From: Fictibacillus nanhaiensis
Lineage (GTDB): Bacteria; Bacillota; Bacilli; Bacillales; Fictibacillaceae
Length of the DNA stretch: 64,000 bases
Assembly (NCBI RefSeq): GCF_019801215.1
Contig: NZ_JAHVJO010000001.1
Coordinates: forward strand, 930,001 to 994,000
Direction: 5' to 3'
The first letter of the stretch is position 1. Each line of letters starts with the position of its first letter. The position numbers and the translations under genes are program-made. The notes under the pieces are model-generated. The model saw only the letters and a list, made by a program, of their open reading frames with translations, was not told the DNA's origin and ran no database searches. Below, in pieces: positions 56,795 through 64,000 of the stretch.

Positions 56795-58537
56795 TTAAAC
56801 CAGCTCCTTGCATTTCATGACAACTTCTGATGGCAAGAAAGGATTCCCATCATATTTCAACAGGTTTTTAATCTTTTCATGTTGACCGACATTCATTTTG
56901 ATAATGTTAGCTAACTGGCCGGTTGCGTTATTCTCAACGACGATCACCGTTTTAGCATTTTCGATCAATGGTCTAATCTCGTCTGTAGGGAATGGATGAA
57001 TCAATCGAATATGTGCATGATTCACGTTAAGCCCTTCTTTTTCAAGACGCGGAATCGCTTCTTCTATTACACCTCTTGTAGAGTTAAAGCCTACTAAAAG
57101 AATGTCAGCTTCCTCATGAGGTGCCTGCTTTACAACTGGTACATTGAATCGGAGTCCATTCAGCTTGCGAAGACGCTTATCCATCTGCTTTTGACGGTTC
57201 CCTGCAACCTCTGAAGGTTTACCCGTTTCATCATGTTCAACACCTGTCACATGATGGATACCATTTTTCATGCCTGGTATTACTCGTTGTGAAATACCAT
57301 CTTCTGTTACTTCATATCGCTTGAAATAGCCGTCTTTATCATCTGTATCCGGTAATTCTTTACTAGGATCAAGTTTTCCGCGGCGGATCTCCACTCTGCT
57401 GAAATCAAGCGGTTCCACAGATTGTTTTCCAAGGGAAAGCTGAAGATCTGTAAGTAAAATAACAGGACATTGATATTCTTCGGCAATATTCAATGCTTCA
57501 ACTGCATCGTAAAACGCTTCTTCTACAGTACTCGGTGCCATGACTACCTTCGGAATCTCTCCGTGAGTACCATAGATCATAGCCATAAGATCAGATTGTT
57601 CCTGCTTTGTTGGCAGTCCTGTTGAAGGGCCTCCACGCTGTGTATCAACCACAACTAAAGGTACTTCGGTCATACCAGAGAGACCTAGTGCTTCCATCAT
57701 TAAGGAAAGACCTGGTCCTGCAGATGAAGTAATCGTTCTTACACCTGCATAGTTAGCTCCAATTGCCATCGTACATGCTGCGATCTCATCTTCTGTTTGA
57801 ATAACGGTACCTCCGAATTCAGGAAGTTTCTTAATCAAATATTCCATGATCTCAGAAGCTGGAGTAATAGGATAGGCTGCCATAAAACGGACACCGCCTG
57901 CTACAAATCCTAGCGCAATTGCATCGTTGCCGATCATGAACATTCTCTTCATGCCATCTGCTTTATTTAATTGGAAGCCATCAATCTGACCTCCAGACAA
58001 TCCATTGAAATGGTCCGCGCCTCGTTGGATGGCTTCCATGTTCTTTTCTACTACTTTTGCACCTTTGCGAGAGAAAATCTCTTCGACAACTTCAAGGTAG
58101 CTTTCTACCGGCAGTCCTAATACGGCACTTGTTGCACCGATAGCCACCATGTTTTTCATAAGAGACGTACCAAGTTCGCTTGCGATCTCCGTAAATGGAA
58201 CCGCATACAATCTGACATTCAGATCTTCTGGAACTGTTGGGTTAAATTTAGAATCACCAATAACAACTCCACCATCGCGAAGCTCGTGAACATTCACATC
58301 AATTGTTTCCTGATCGAATGCTATTAAAATATCAAGATCATCAGAAATAGAACGGGTTTCACTCGTGCTTACACGAATTTTATTGTTGGTATGACCGCCT
58401 TTTATTCTCGAAGAAAAGTGTCGATAGCTATAGAGATAATAGCCAAGGCGATTAAGTGCCATCGCAAAAATTTCACCTGTACTATCGATTCCTTCCCCTT
58501 GCTGTCCGCCAACTTTCCAAGAAAGTTGATCAATCAT
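56795..58537 (-). CDS. korA: 2-oxoacid:acceptor oxidoreductase, fused gamma-alpha subunit
   Basis: About 580 residues. The N-terminal gamma-type domain (KVGGQQGEGIDSTGEIFAMALNRLGYYLYSYRHFSSRIKGGHTNN) is fused to the alpha domain (AAYPITPASEIMEYLIKKLPEFGGTVIQTEDEIAACTMAIGANYAGVRTITSSAGPGLSLMMEALGLSGMTEVP). No ferredoxin-like domain is present, so electrons must go to a separate ferredoxin. ATG 58537 follows AAGGGTGGAG. Upstream (58538-58862) is the spoVS terminator and an AT-rich stretch without a gene. Confidence 0.9.
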   Translation of the reverse strand: MIDQLSWKVGGQQGEGIDSTGEIFAMALNRLGYYLYSYRHFSSRIKGGHTNNKIRVSTSETRSISDDLDILIAFDQETIDVNVHELRDGGVVIGDSKFNPTVPEDLNVRLYAVPFTEIASELGTSLMKNMVAIGATSAVLGLPVESYLEVVEEIFSRKGAKVVEKNMEAIQRGADHFNGLSGGQIDGFQLNKADGMKRMFMIGNDAIALGFVAGGVRFMAAYPITPASEIMEYLIKKLPEFGGTVIQTEDEIAACTMAIGANYAGVRTITSSAGPGLSLMMEALGLSGMTEVPLVVVDTQRGGPSTGLPTKQEQSDLMAMIYGTHGEIPKVVMAPSTVEEAFYDAVEALNIAEEYQCPVILLTDLQLSLGKQSVEPLDFSRVEIRRGKLDPSKELPDTDDKDGYFKRYEVTEDGISQRVIPGMKNGIHHVTGVEHDETGKPSEVAGNRQKQMDKRLRKLNGLRFNVPVVKQAPHEEADILLVGFNSTRGVIEEAIPRLEKEGLNVNHAHIRLIHPFPTDEIRPLIENAKTVIVVENNATGQLANIIKMNVGQHEKIKNLLKYDGNPFLPSEVVMKCKELV

Positions 58538-58815
58538 GTACTCCACCCTTTCAGTAACCCAAACGTTAATTTATTGTATTATTCTCATGCTGAATTCAAC
58601 GTTTTGATACGTTAAATAAATTATGTACTAAACGTCTACAATTCTAGACTTAACTTTAAAAAAATGCAAGTATTCAAAAGAAATTATTCAAACTATTTCA
58701 AAAAAAGGCAAATGATGTAACTCCTTTTATAATGTTCCCTTTATCCTTTCTAGAACGTCTTTCATATATCCTTCAGAAAAGACAACACGAACTAGTGATT
58801 CAGGGTAAAAAGCAC

Positions 58816-58857
58816 ACTAAAAAACCTGCTTACTCTTTTTTAGAGTAAACAGGTTTT
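58816..58857 (-). terminator. spoVS terminator
   Basis: Long stem AAAACCTGTTTACTCT/AGAGTAAGCAGGTTTT with T-rich tail on the minus strand. Confidence 0.85.
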
Positions 58858-58862
58858 GCGAC

Positions 58863-59123
58863 TTAACGCGGTTCAACGATTAATTTAATGGCTGTTCTTT
58901 CTTCTCCATCAATCAAAATATCTGTAAATGCTGGTATACAAATGAGGTCGACTCCGCCTGGTGCTACAAATCCTCGTGCAATCGCTACTGCTTTTACGGC
59001 TTGATTCAATGCACCTGCTCCGATTGCTTGTATTTCAGCGCCTCCTCTTTCCCGGAGAACACCAGCAAGTGCACCAGCTACAGAATTGGGGTTGGATTTT
59101 GCTGAAACTTTTAATATTTCCAT
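58863..59123 (-). CDS. spoVS: Stage V sporulation protein S
   Basis: An 86-residue Alba-like protein, highly conserved: EILKVSAKSNPNSVAGALAGVLRERGGAEIQAIGAGALNQAVKAVAIARGFVAPGGVDLICIPAFTDI. SpoVS affects septation and coat assembly during sporulation, and is also needed for multicellular traits. GAAGGAGGTT precedes the ATG. In B. subtilis it is preceded by rny and ymdB; here ymdB is missing and only 288 bp of non-coding sequence separate it from rny. Confidence 0.97.
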   Translation of the reverse strand: MEILKVSAKSNPNSVAGALAGVLRERGGAEIQAIGAGALNQAVKAVAIARGFVAPGGVDLICIPAFTDILIDGEERTAIKLIVEPR

Positions 59124-59336
59124 TGTTTTGAACCTCCTTCAGGATAGATACCTGTTCTACTATATTCATGGATAATGGCTTGTATGCCTGCCGAAACAAA
59201 TTTCAAGGTGTTCTATCTAATTTAACTTGTATTTGGCAGTCTGAGCTTATGAATAAACCCCGGTTTACTCTTCCCTTAACTTCTGTGATGTAAACCTGTT
59301 CTAAAAGGAGGTTCTATCCTTTCATGGCGCGAGATA

Positions 59337-59357
59337 GGGGGTGACGCCCCTTTTTTT
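59337..59357 (+). terminator. Plus-strand terminator-like hairpin in the spoVS-rny gap
   Basis: GGGG/CCCC stem around GTGACG then T7. No plus-strand gene precedes it in the 59124-59411 gap; a GTAAACC/GGTTTAC-like repeat is nearby. It may end a small RNA or be chance. Confidence 0.4.
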
Positions 59358-59368
59358 GCTAAACATGT

Positions 59369-59411
59369 AAAAAAAATGACCCAAAAGTAAGATTACTTTT
59401 GGATCATCTTT
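59369..59411 (-). terminator. rny terminator
   Basis: Stem ATGATCCAAAAGTAA paired with TTACTTTTGGGTCAT (one mismatch) and T8 on the minus strand. Confidence 0.8.
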
Positions 59412-60977
59412 TTATTTTGCATACTCAACCGCTCTTGTTTCACGAATGACCGTTACTTTTATATGTCCTGGATAATCCAGTTCACTCTCGATCTTCTTCG
59501 TTATATCTCTAGCAAGCCTGTAAGATGCTACATCATCAATCATGTCAGGTTTAACCATGATGCGTATTTCACGTCCAGCTTGGATGGCAAATGACTTTTC
59601 AACACCATCAAAGGATTCTGAAATTTCTTCCAGCTTCTCAAGTCTTCGAATATACGTTTCTAATGTTTCCCGCCTAGCACCTGGTCTAGCGGCTGATAAC
59701 GCATCTGCTGCTGCAACCAGTGTAGCGATGATTGATGTTGGCTCAGTGTCACCGTGATGAGAGGCGATACTATTGATGACTACAGGGTGCTCTTTATACT
59801 TCGTAGCAAGTTCAACCCCTATGTCAACGTGACTGCCTTCTACTTCATGATCAATTGCTTTTCCGATGTCATGCAGTAATCCTGCTCGTCTTGCAAGATG
59901 TACGTCCTCTCCTACTTCAGCCGCCATTAATCCAGCTAAGTAAGCTACTTCTGTTGAATGTTTTAATACGTTTTGACCGTAACTTGTACGGTACTTCAAA
60001 CGGCCAAGGATTTTAATTAGATCTGGGTGAAGTCCGTGAACACCTATTTCAAAAGTAGTCTGTTCTCCAACTTCACGAATGTACTCATCCACTTCTCTGC
60101 GTGATTTTTCAACCATTTCTTCAATCCTAGCAGGGTGAATTCTTCCATCTTGTACAAGCTTGTCCAATGCCATTCGCGCAATTTCACGGCGAATCGGATC
60201 AAAACCGGACAAAATAACTGCTTCCGGAGTATCGTCGATAATTAAATCAATACCGGTTAACGTTTCAAGCGTCCTAATGTTTCGTCCCTCACGTCCAATA
60301 ATTCTTCCTTTCATCTCATCGTTAGGAAGATTTACAACAGAAACCGTTGTCTCTGCTACGTGATCGGCTGCGCAGCGTTGGATAGCCAGTGAAAGAATTT
60401 CTTTCGCTTTCTTGTCCGCTTCTTCTTTTGCACGATTTTCCATTTCTTTTACCAACATCGCCAATTCATGTGTCATTTCATTCTCGGTTTCAGTCATGAT
60501 GATTTGGCGTGCTTCATCCCTGGTAATACTGGAAATGCGCTCAAGCTCTCGCTGCTGTTCCTCCAGCAATTCCTCCACTTTGCTTTCAATCTCTTCAATT
60601 TGTCGCTGTTTTTTGGTGAGAGATTCCTCACGTCTTTCTAAAGATTCCTCTTTTTTGTCAAGAGTTTCACTTTTTCTGTCCAGGATCTCTTCTTTTTGAA
60701 CCAATCGATGTTCTTGTTTTTGAAGCTCGTTTCGGCGTTCGCGAATCTCGCGCTCTGCTTCAGTACGTAGCTTATGGATTTCATCTTTTGCTTCTAACAG
60801 CGCTTCTTTCTTGCTGGCGTCAGCATCGCGCTTTGCATCTTCAACAATTTGCGCAGCTGCACGCTCTGCGCTTGAAATCTTCGCTTCAGCAATTGATTTC
60901 CTAACAAGATATCCGACAATTGCACCGACACCTAATGAGACAAGCAAACTGGAGATGAATACTGCTATACTTGGCAT
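59412..60977 (-). CDS. rny: Ribonuclease Y
   Basis: Membrane-anchored endoribonuclease that starts decay and processing of many mRNAs in bacilli. About 521 residues: one N-terminal helix ([20 protein letters not shown]), a long coiled coil (about 30-200, rich in E/K/R with [22 protein letters not shown]), a KH domain ([23 protein letters not shown]) and the HD domain ([25 protein letters not shown]). ATG 60977 follows GAGGAGGT. Its cofactor RicA is encoded at 51.4 kb. Confidence 0.96.
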   Translation of the reverse strand: MPSIAVFISSLLVSLGVGAIVGYLVRKSIAEAKISSAERAAAQIVEDAKRDADASKKEALLEAKDEIHKLRTEAEREIRERRNELQKQEHRLVQKEEILDRKSETLDKKEESLERREESLTKKQRQIEEIESKVEELLEEQQRELERISSITRDEARQIIMTETENEMTHELAMLVKEMENRAKEEADKKAKEILSLAIQRCAADHVAETTVSVVNLPNDEMKGRIIGREGRNIRTLETLTGIDLIIDDTPEAVILSGFDPIRREIARMALDKLVQDGRIHPARIEEMVEKSRREVDEYIREVGEQTTFEIGVHGLHPDLIKILGRLKYRTSYGQNVLKHSTEVAYLAGLMAAEVGEDVHLARRAGLLHDIGKAIDHEVEGSHVDIGVELATKYKEHPVVINSIASHHGDTEPTSIIATLVAAADALSAARPGARRETLETYIRRLEKLEEISESFDGVEKSFAIQAGREIRIMVKPDMIDDVASYRLARDITKKIESELDYPGHIKVTVIRETRAVEYAK

Positions 60978-61246
60978 ATTTCCACCTCCTCTTGCTTTCT
61001 GCTTTTCATACTGCATTTCTTGGCGTCAATTCGTCTTACATGTGCTGTGCACCATTCATGTCGTACAAATTCTATACATATCTTTTAATTTCGTAAGAAA
61101 TCAAAATATATCTTCATTTTATAGGTGTGCCCATAGCTTGTCAAGAGAGTCAATCTTCTATAATAATAGGTTGACTTAAAAATAGCAAGGAGCATATTTT
61201 TACTTAATTCTTCCCATTCATTTGATGCTTTTATTGTCCAAAAAAA

Positions 61247-61276
61247 CATAAAAGACCGGTCATTATCGACCGGTCT
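61247..61276 (-). terminator. recA terminator
   Basis: Perfect 9-bp stem AGACCGGTC/GACCGGTCT and TTTTATG on the minus strand. A 64-codon frame at 61085-61279 runs through it and is not taken as a gene. Confidence 0.85.
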
Positions 61277-61284
61277 CATGTTAA

Positions 61285-62331
61285 CTATTCAGTAAGCTCA
61301 AACTCTTCTGTTGGAGCTGGAATCTCCACATCAGAAGTTCCTTTTTTCTCAAGTTCATAATAGTTTCGGATCTCACCCACAATTGCTGTAGCAATCTCGG
61401 GATTCTCTTTCAAAAACTGTTTTGAGTTCTCACGGCCTTGGCCGAGACGTTCGCCTTCATACGAGTACCAAGCACCACTTTTTTGAACGATGTCAATATC
61501 TGAGCCGATATCTAGAATCTCTCCTTGATACGAGATTCCTTCACCATACATGATATCAACCTCAGCAGTTCTAAATGGAGGAGCCACTTTATTTTTAACA
61601 ACTTTAATCTTTGTTTTATTCCCGACAACGTCTTGACCTTGTTTAAGCTGTTCTGCACGACGTACTTCTAAACGAACAGATGAATAGAATTTCAAAGCTC
61701 GTCCACCAGGCGTTGTTTCAGGATTCCCGAACATTACCCCAACTTTTTCACGAATTTGGTTGATGAATACCGCGATCGTTTTAGATTTGTTGATTGCACC
61801 AGAAAGTTTACGTAAAGCTTGAGACATCAATCGGGCTTGAAGACCGACGTGAGAGTCTCCCATTTCGCCTTCGATCTCAGCTTTTGGTACAAGAGCTGCA
61901 ACTGAATCGATGATTAAAATGTCAACCGCACCACTTCGAACTAGTGCCTCTGCAATCTCTAACGCTTGTTCTCCAGTGTCAGGCTGAGACAATAAAAGCT
62001 CATCGATGTTAACACCCAATTTTTGAGCGTACTCAGGATCAAGCGCATGCTCGGCATCAATAAACGCTGCTTGTCCACCATTACGCTGTACTTCTGCGAT
62101 GGCATGCAATGCAACAGTTGTTTTACCTGATGATTCTGGTCCGTACACTTCGATAATTCTTCCGCGTGGGTATCCGCCAATTCCTAATGCAATATCTAAG
62201 GCAATGGAACCACTGGAAACCGTTGAGATCCGCTGTTCTGTCTGTTCGCCCAGTTTCATAATGGAACCTTTACCGAATTGCTTTTCAATTTGGCGCAAAG
62301 CCATATCTAAAGCCGCTTTTCTATCGCTCAT
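61285..62331 (-). CDS. recA: Recombinase RecA
   Basis: Strand-exchange protein and co-protease for LexA. About 348 residues: Walker [16 protein letters not shown], Walker [42 protein letters not shown], and the loop [26 protein letters not shown] 62331 follows GAGGAGTG. Preceded by a promoter and a LexA box, closing the SOS loop with lexA at 8 kb. Confidence 0.98.
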   Translation of the reverse strand: MSDRKAALDMALRQIEKQFGKGSIMKLGEQTEQRISTVSSGSIALDIALGIGGYPRGRIIEVYGPESSGKTTVALHAIAEVQRNGGQAAFIDAEHALDPEYAQKLGVNIDELLLSQPDTGEQALEIAEALVRSGAVDILIIDSVAALVPKAEIEGEMGDSHVGLQARLMSQALRKLSGAINKSKTIAVFINQIREKVGVMFGNPETTPGGRALKFYSSVRLEVRRAEQLKQGQDVVGNKTKIKVVKNKVAPPFRTAEVDIMYGEGISYQGEILDIGSDIDIVQKSGAWYSYEGERLGQGRENSKQFLKENPEIATAIVGEIRNYYELEKKGTSDVEIPAPTEEFELTE

Positions 62332-62397
62332 CGTATTCACTCCTCTAATTTGTTTCATTTATTTATACTTCTTTATTCCTGTGTTGACTACATTTCT

Positions 62398-62426
62398 ATC
62401 ATATCTCTTTTTTTATGTTTTGCCAA
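62398..62426 (-). promoter_or_regulatory. recA promoter
   Basis: Minus-strand -35 TTGGCA (62421-62426) and -10 TATGAT (62398-62403), 17-bp spacer. Confidence 0.75.
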
Positions 62427-62434
62427 TCATTTTA

Positions 62435-62448
62435 CGAACATTTATTCG
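62435..62448. promoter_or_regulatory. LexA box upstream of recA
   Basis: CGAACATTTATTCG; its complement CGAATAAATGTTCG fits CGAAC-N4-GTTCG with one change. It lies just upstream of the recA -35, next to the cinA stop. Confidence 0.8.
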
Positions 62449-62454
62449 TTTTTT

Positions 62455-63696
62455 TTATTGTCTTTCTTTGACCAATTGATTTAATAAGTAAAAACCATGT
62501 TTGACAGCCTTTTCTCGAATACTCTTTCTTGTTCCAGCGAGTTTCAATGGAAAAGTATGTGTTTCATTAGCACTTGCAATGCCGATAAAAACGGTTCCTA
62601 CAGGTTGATTCTCCTGTCTTTCCGGCCCAGCTACTCCAGTAAAACTAATGCCGTAATCTGAGTCTGATATACTTCTTACGTGGCTAGCCATCCACTGGGC
62701 ACACTCTTTGCTCACAGCACCGTATTCCTTTATTAAGGATGGTGGGACTCCGAGTATGGATTGTTTAATTTCGTTAGAATACGAAACTACTCCCCCTTTA
62801 AAGATAGCTGACGATCCTGGCATATCCGTTACCACTTTACTGAACAATCCGCCAGTTAAGCTTTCTGCAGCTGCAAGTGTAGCTTTGTTCTGTAATAGGA
62901 GGCTCATCGCTTGATTCTCTAACGTATCCAGATCATAACCATAAAAGAAAGATGACGTTCTCTTCATGATTTCAGACTCTGTTTGATCCAGCAATGATTT
63001 TGCTTCATTAGGATCATGGTGGGAAGCTGTTAAACGTATCGTAACTTCGTGATCTGATGCGAGCGGGGCAATCGTAGGATTGCTTTGTTGATCGATCAGG
63101 TCCTGCAGCTTCGTCTCCAGCACAGATTCTCCGATACCAAAAAATTTCAACACGCGTGAATATAATCGTGTTTGCACGTCTGTTTTCGCGAAGAGAAACG
63201 GGATTACATATTTTTCAAACATCGGTTTCATTTCACTTGGAGGACCTGGAAGTAAAACGCAAGTACTTTTTTCATGTGTAAAAGCCATTCCTGGAGCCAT
63301 TCCATTTTCGTTTGGAAATACTTCAGAGCCTTTTATCACTAATGCTTGCTTCCTATTGTTCGGAGTCATCTCTCTGTTTGTTTGCACAAAGTATTCCATT
63401 ATGTACGTTAAGGATTGTTCATCATGTACGAGATCTTTTTGAAATACTTTAGCGATGGTTTCTTTTGTAAGATCATCTTTCGTCGGTCCGAGTCCGCCAG
63501 TAAATATGAGAAGATCGGAACGTGATTTTGCAGTTTCAATGACCGATCTAAGCCGCTTTTCATTGTCTCCGGCAACTGTATGATAAAACACATTTATCCC
63601 AATATCAGCAAGGTTCTTCGAAATAAATTGAGCATTGGAATTCACGATCTGTCCTAAAAGAAGTTCACTTCCTACAGCTATGATTTCTGCGTTCAT
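62455..63696 (-). CDS. cinA: CinA: competence/damage-inducible protein, NMN amidohydrolase-like
   Basis: About 413 residues in two domains: an N-terminal MoCF-like nucleotide domain (AEIIAVGSELLLGQIVNSNAQFISKNLADIGI, FTGGLGPTKDDLTKE) with ADP-ribose pyrophosphatase-type function in relatives, and a C-terminal CinA domain with SLTGGLFSKVVTDMPGSSAIFKGGVVSYSNEIK and GISFTGVAGPE, the NMN deamidase part. ATG 63696 follows AGAGGTAGTGG. Precedes recA, as in B. subtilis where both respond to competence. Confidence 0.94.
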   Translation of the reverse strand: MNAEIIAVGSELLLGQIVNSNAQFISKNLADIGINVFYHTVAGDNEKRLRSVIETAKSRSDLLIFTGGLGPTKDDLTKETIAKVFQKDLVHDEQSLTYIMEYFVQTNREMTPNNRKQALVIKGSEVFPNENGMAPGMAFTHEKSTCVLLPGPPSEMKPMFEKYVIPFLFAKTDVQTRLYSRVLKFFGIGESVLETKLQDLIDQQSNPTIAPLASDHEVTIRLTASHHDPNEAKSLLDQTESEIMKRTSSFFYGYDLDTLENQAMSLLLQNKATLAAAESLTGGLFSKVVTDMPGSSAIFKGGVVSYSNEIKQSILGVPPSLIKEYGAVSKECAQWMASHVRSISDSDYGISFTGVAGPERQENQPVGTVFIGIASANETHTFPLKLAGTRKSIREKAVKHGFYLLNQLVKERQ

Positions 63697-63806
63697 CTCT
63701 TCCACTACCTCTCATTGTATCTTCTTTTCATTTTTGTTCAATTTCTAAAATGCTAAATAACAACTTATACATGTTTCGTACTTATGCCATTTTATTAAGG
63801 AAGGAA

Positions 63807-63840
63807 CAAAAAAACAGGAGTAATTTGCTCCTGTTTTTTG
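63807..63840 (-). terminator. pgsA terminator
   Basis: Stem AAAAAACAGGAG/CTCCTGTTTTTT with T-rich ends, 4 bp past the pgsA stop. Confidence 0.85.
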
Positions 63841-63843
63841 TGA

Positions 63844-64000
63844 TTACTTTGATTTTAATAAAATATGTTTGCTGTTTACAAAATACTCCCATCCGGAATA
63901 TAGCGTAATTAGAGTTGCAAGCCATAAACTGATCGCAGCAAATGGGAACCCGATCCATTCAAATGGAAGGTTATGAAGCAATAGAGCGGAAATACTGATG
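63844..64000 (-). CDS. pgsA: Phosphatidylglycerophosphate synthase, C-terminal end (partial)
   Basis: Only the last 52 codons are inside the window; the upstream part continues past the right edge. The segment has two hydrophobic stretches (ISISALLLHNLPFEWIGFPFAAISLWLATLITLYSGWEYF) followed by VNSKHILLKSK, which matches the last helix and tail of Bacillus PgsA. The position directly upstream of cinA-recA is the usual one. The enzyme makes phosphatidylglycerophosphate from CDP-diacylglycerol. Confidence 0.82.
   Translation of the reverse strand, partial: ISISALLLHNLPFEWIGFPFAAISLWLATLITLYSGWEYFVNSKHILLKSK

Noticed and set aside
61085-61279. 64-codon minus-strand frame downstream of recA
   Set aside because: It runs through the recA terminator and shows no family.

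Overview
The window reads as chromosome of a low-GC, endospore-forming member of the Bacillaceae. Sporulation and cell-cycle genes seen here include sirA, spoVK, spoVS, cotE, ricA and a YhcN/YlaJ lipoprotein. The gene order largely follows the Bacillus subtilis stretch from the ABC exporter/yneF/tkt region through lexA and glnA to mutSL and recA. A Fictibacillus-like or related genus is plausible, but the sequence alone does not fix the genus. Nearly all core genes lie on the minus strand, so the native order runs from pgsA (right edge) to the ABC exporter (left edge).

Layout. 1-8.7 kb: heterodimeric ABC exporter, mnmH, yneF, sirA, tkt, a HesB-like protein, ynzC, and the SOS block yneB-yneA facing lexA across a control region with three LexA boxes. 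8.7-36.3 kb: an accessory block inserted between lexA and glnA. It holds an isochorismatase-like hydrolase, SelO, many GNAT acetyltransferases, a subtilase, kinases, a class A beta-lactamase, an ECF42-type sigma factor with two YCII/DGPF proteins, and a zinc-limitation island carrying four Zur-type operators (zagA/yciC, an FAD protein, ycgQ-ycgR, a MATE transporter and a His-rich protein). 36.3-45 kb: glnA-glnR, ynbB-hflX, spoVK, a YitT-like protein, a YhcN-like lipoprotein, a tyrosine recombinase and hfq. 45-64 kb: miaA-mutL-mutS, cotE, ricA-miaB, kbl-tdh, korBA, spoVS, rny, recA, cinA and the end of pgsA.

The most notable find is at 16022-17044: an AhpD/carboxymuconolactone-decarboxylase-like gene interrupted by one in-frame UGA at 16331-16333. 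The UGA falls exactly where the second cysteine of the AhpD redox motif C-x-x-C-x3-H should be. The frame then stays open for 102 further codons to a stop that sits directly before a strong terminator. A GC-rich hairpin of the bacterial SECIS kind begins 17 nt after the UGA. The gene is best read as a 340-residue selenoprotein. A tRNA 2-selenouridine synthase (mnmH) in the same window fits an organism that makes selenophosphate, although no selA/selB/selC/selD lies in the window.

Regulation visible in sequence: LexA boxes at yneA/lexA and recA; two GlnR boxes before glnRA, one filling the -35/-10 spacer exactly; Zur-like palindromes before zagA, the FAD gene, ycgR and upstream of the MATE gene; and an orphan structured RNA with its own promoter and terminator at about 17254-17381. 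No tRNA, rRNA, CRISPR array or complete insertion sequence was seen.
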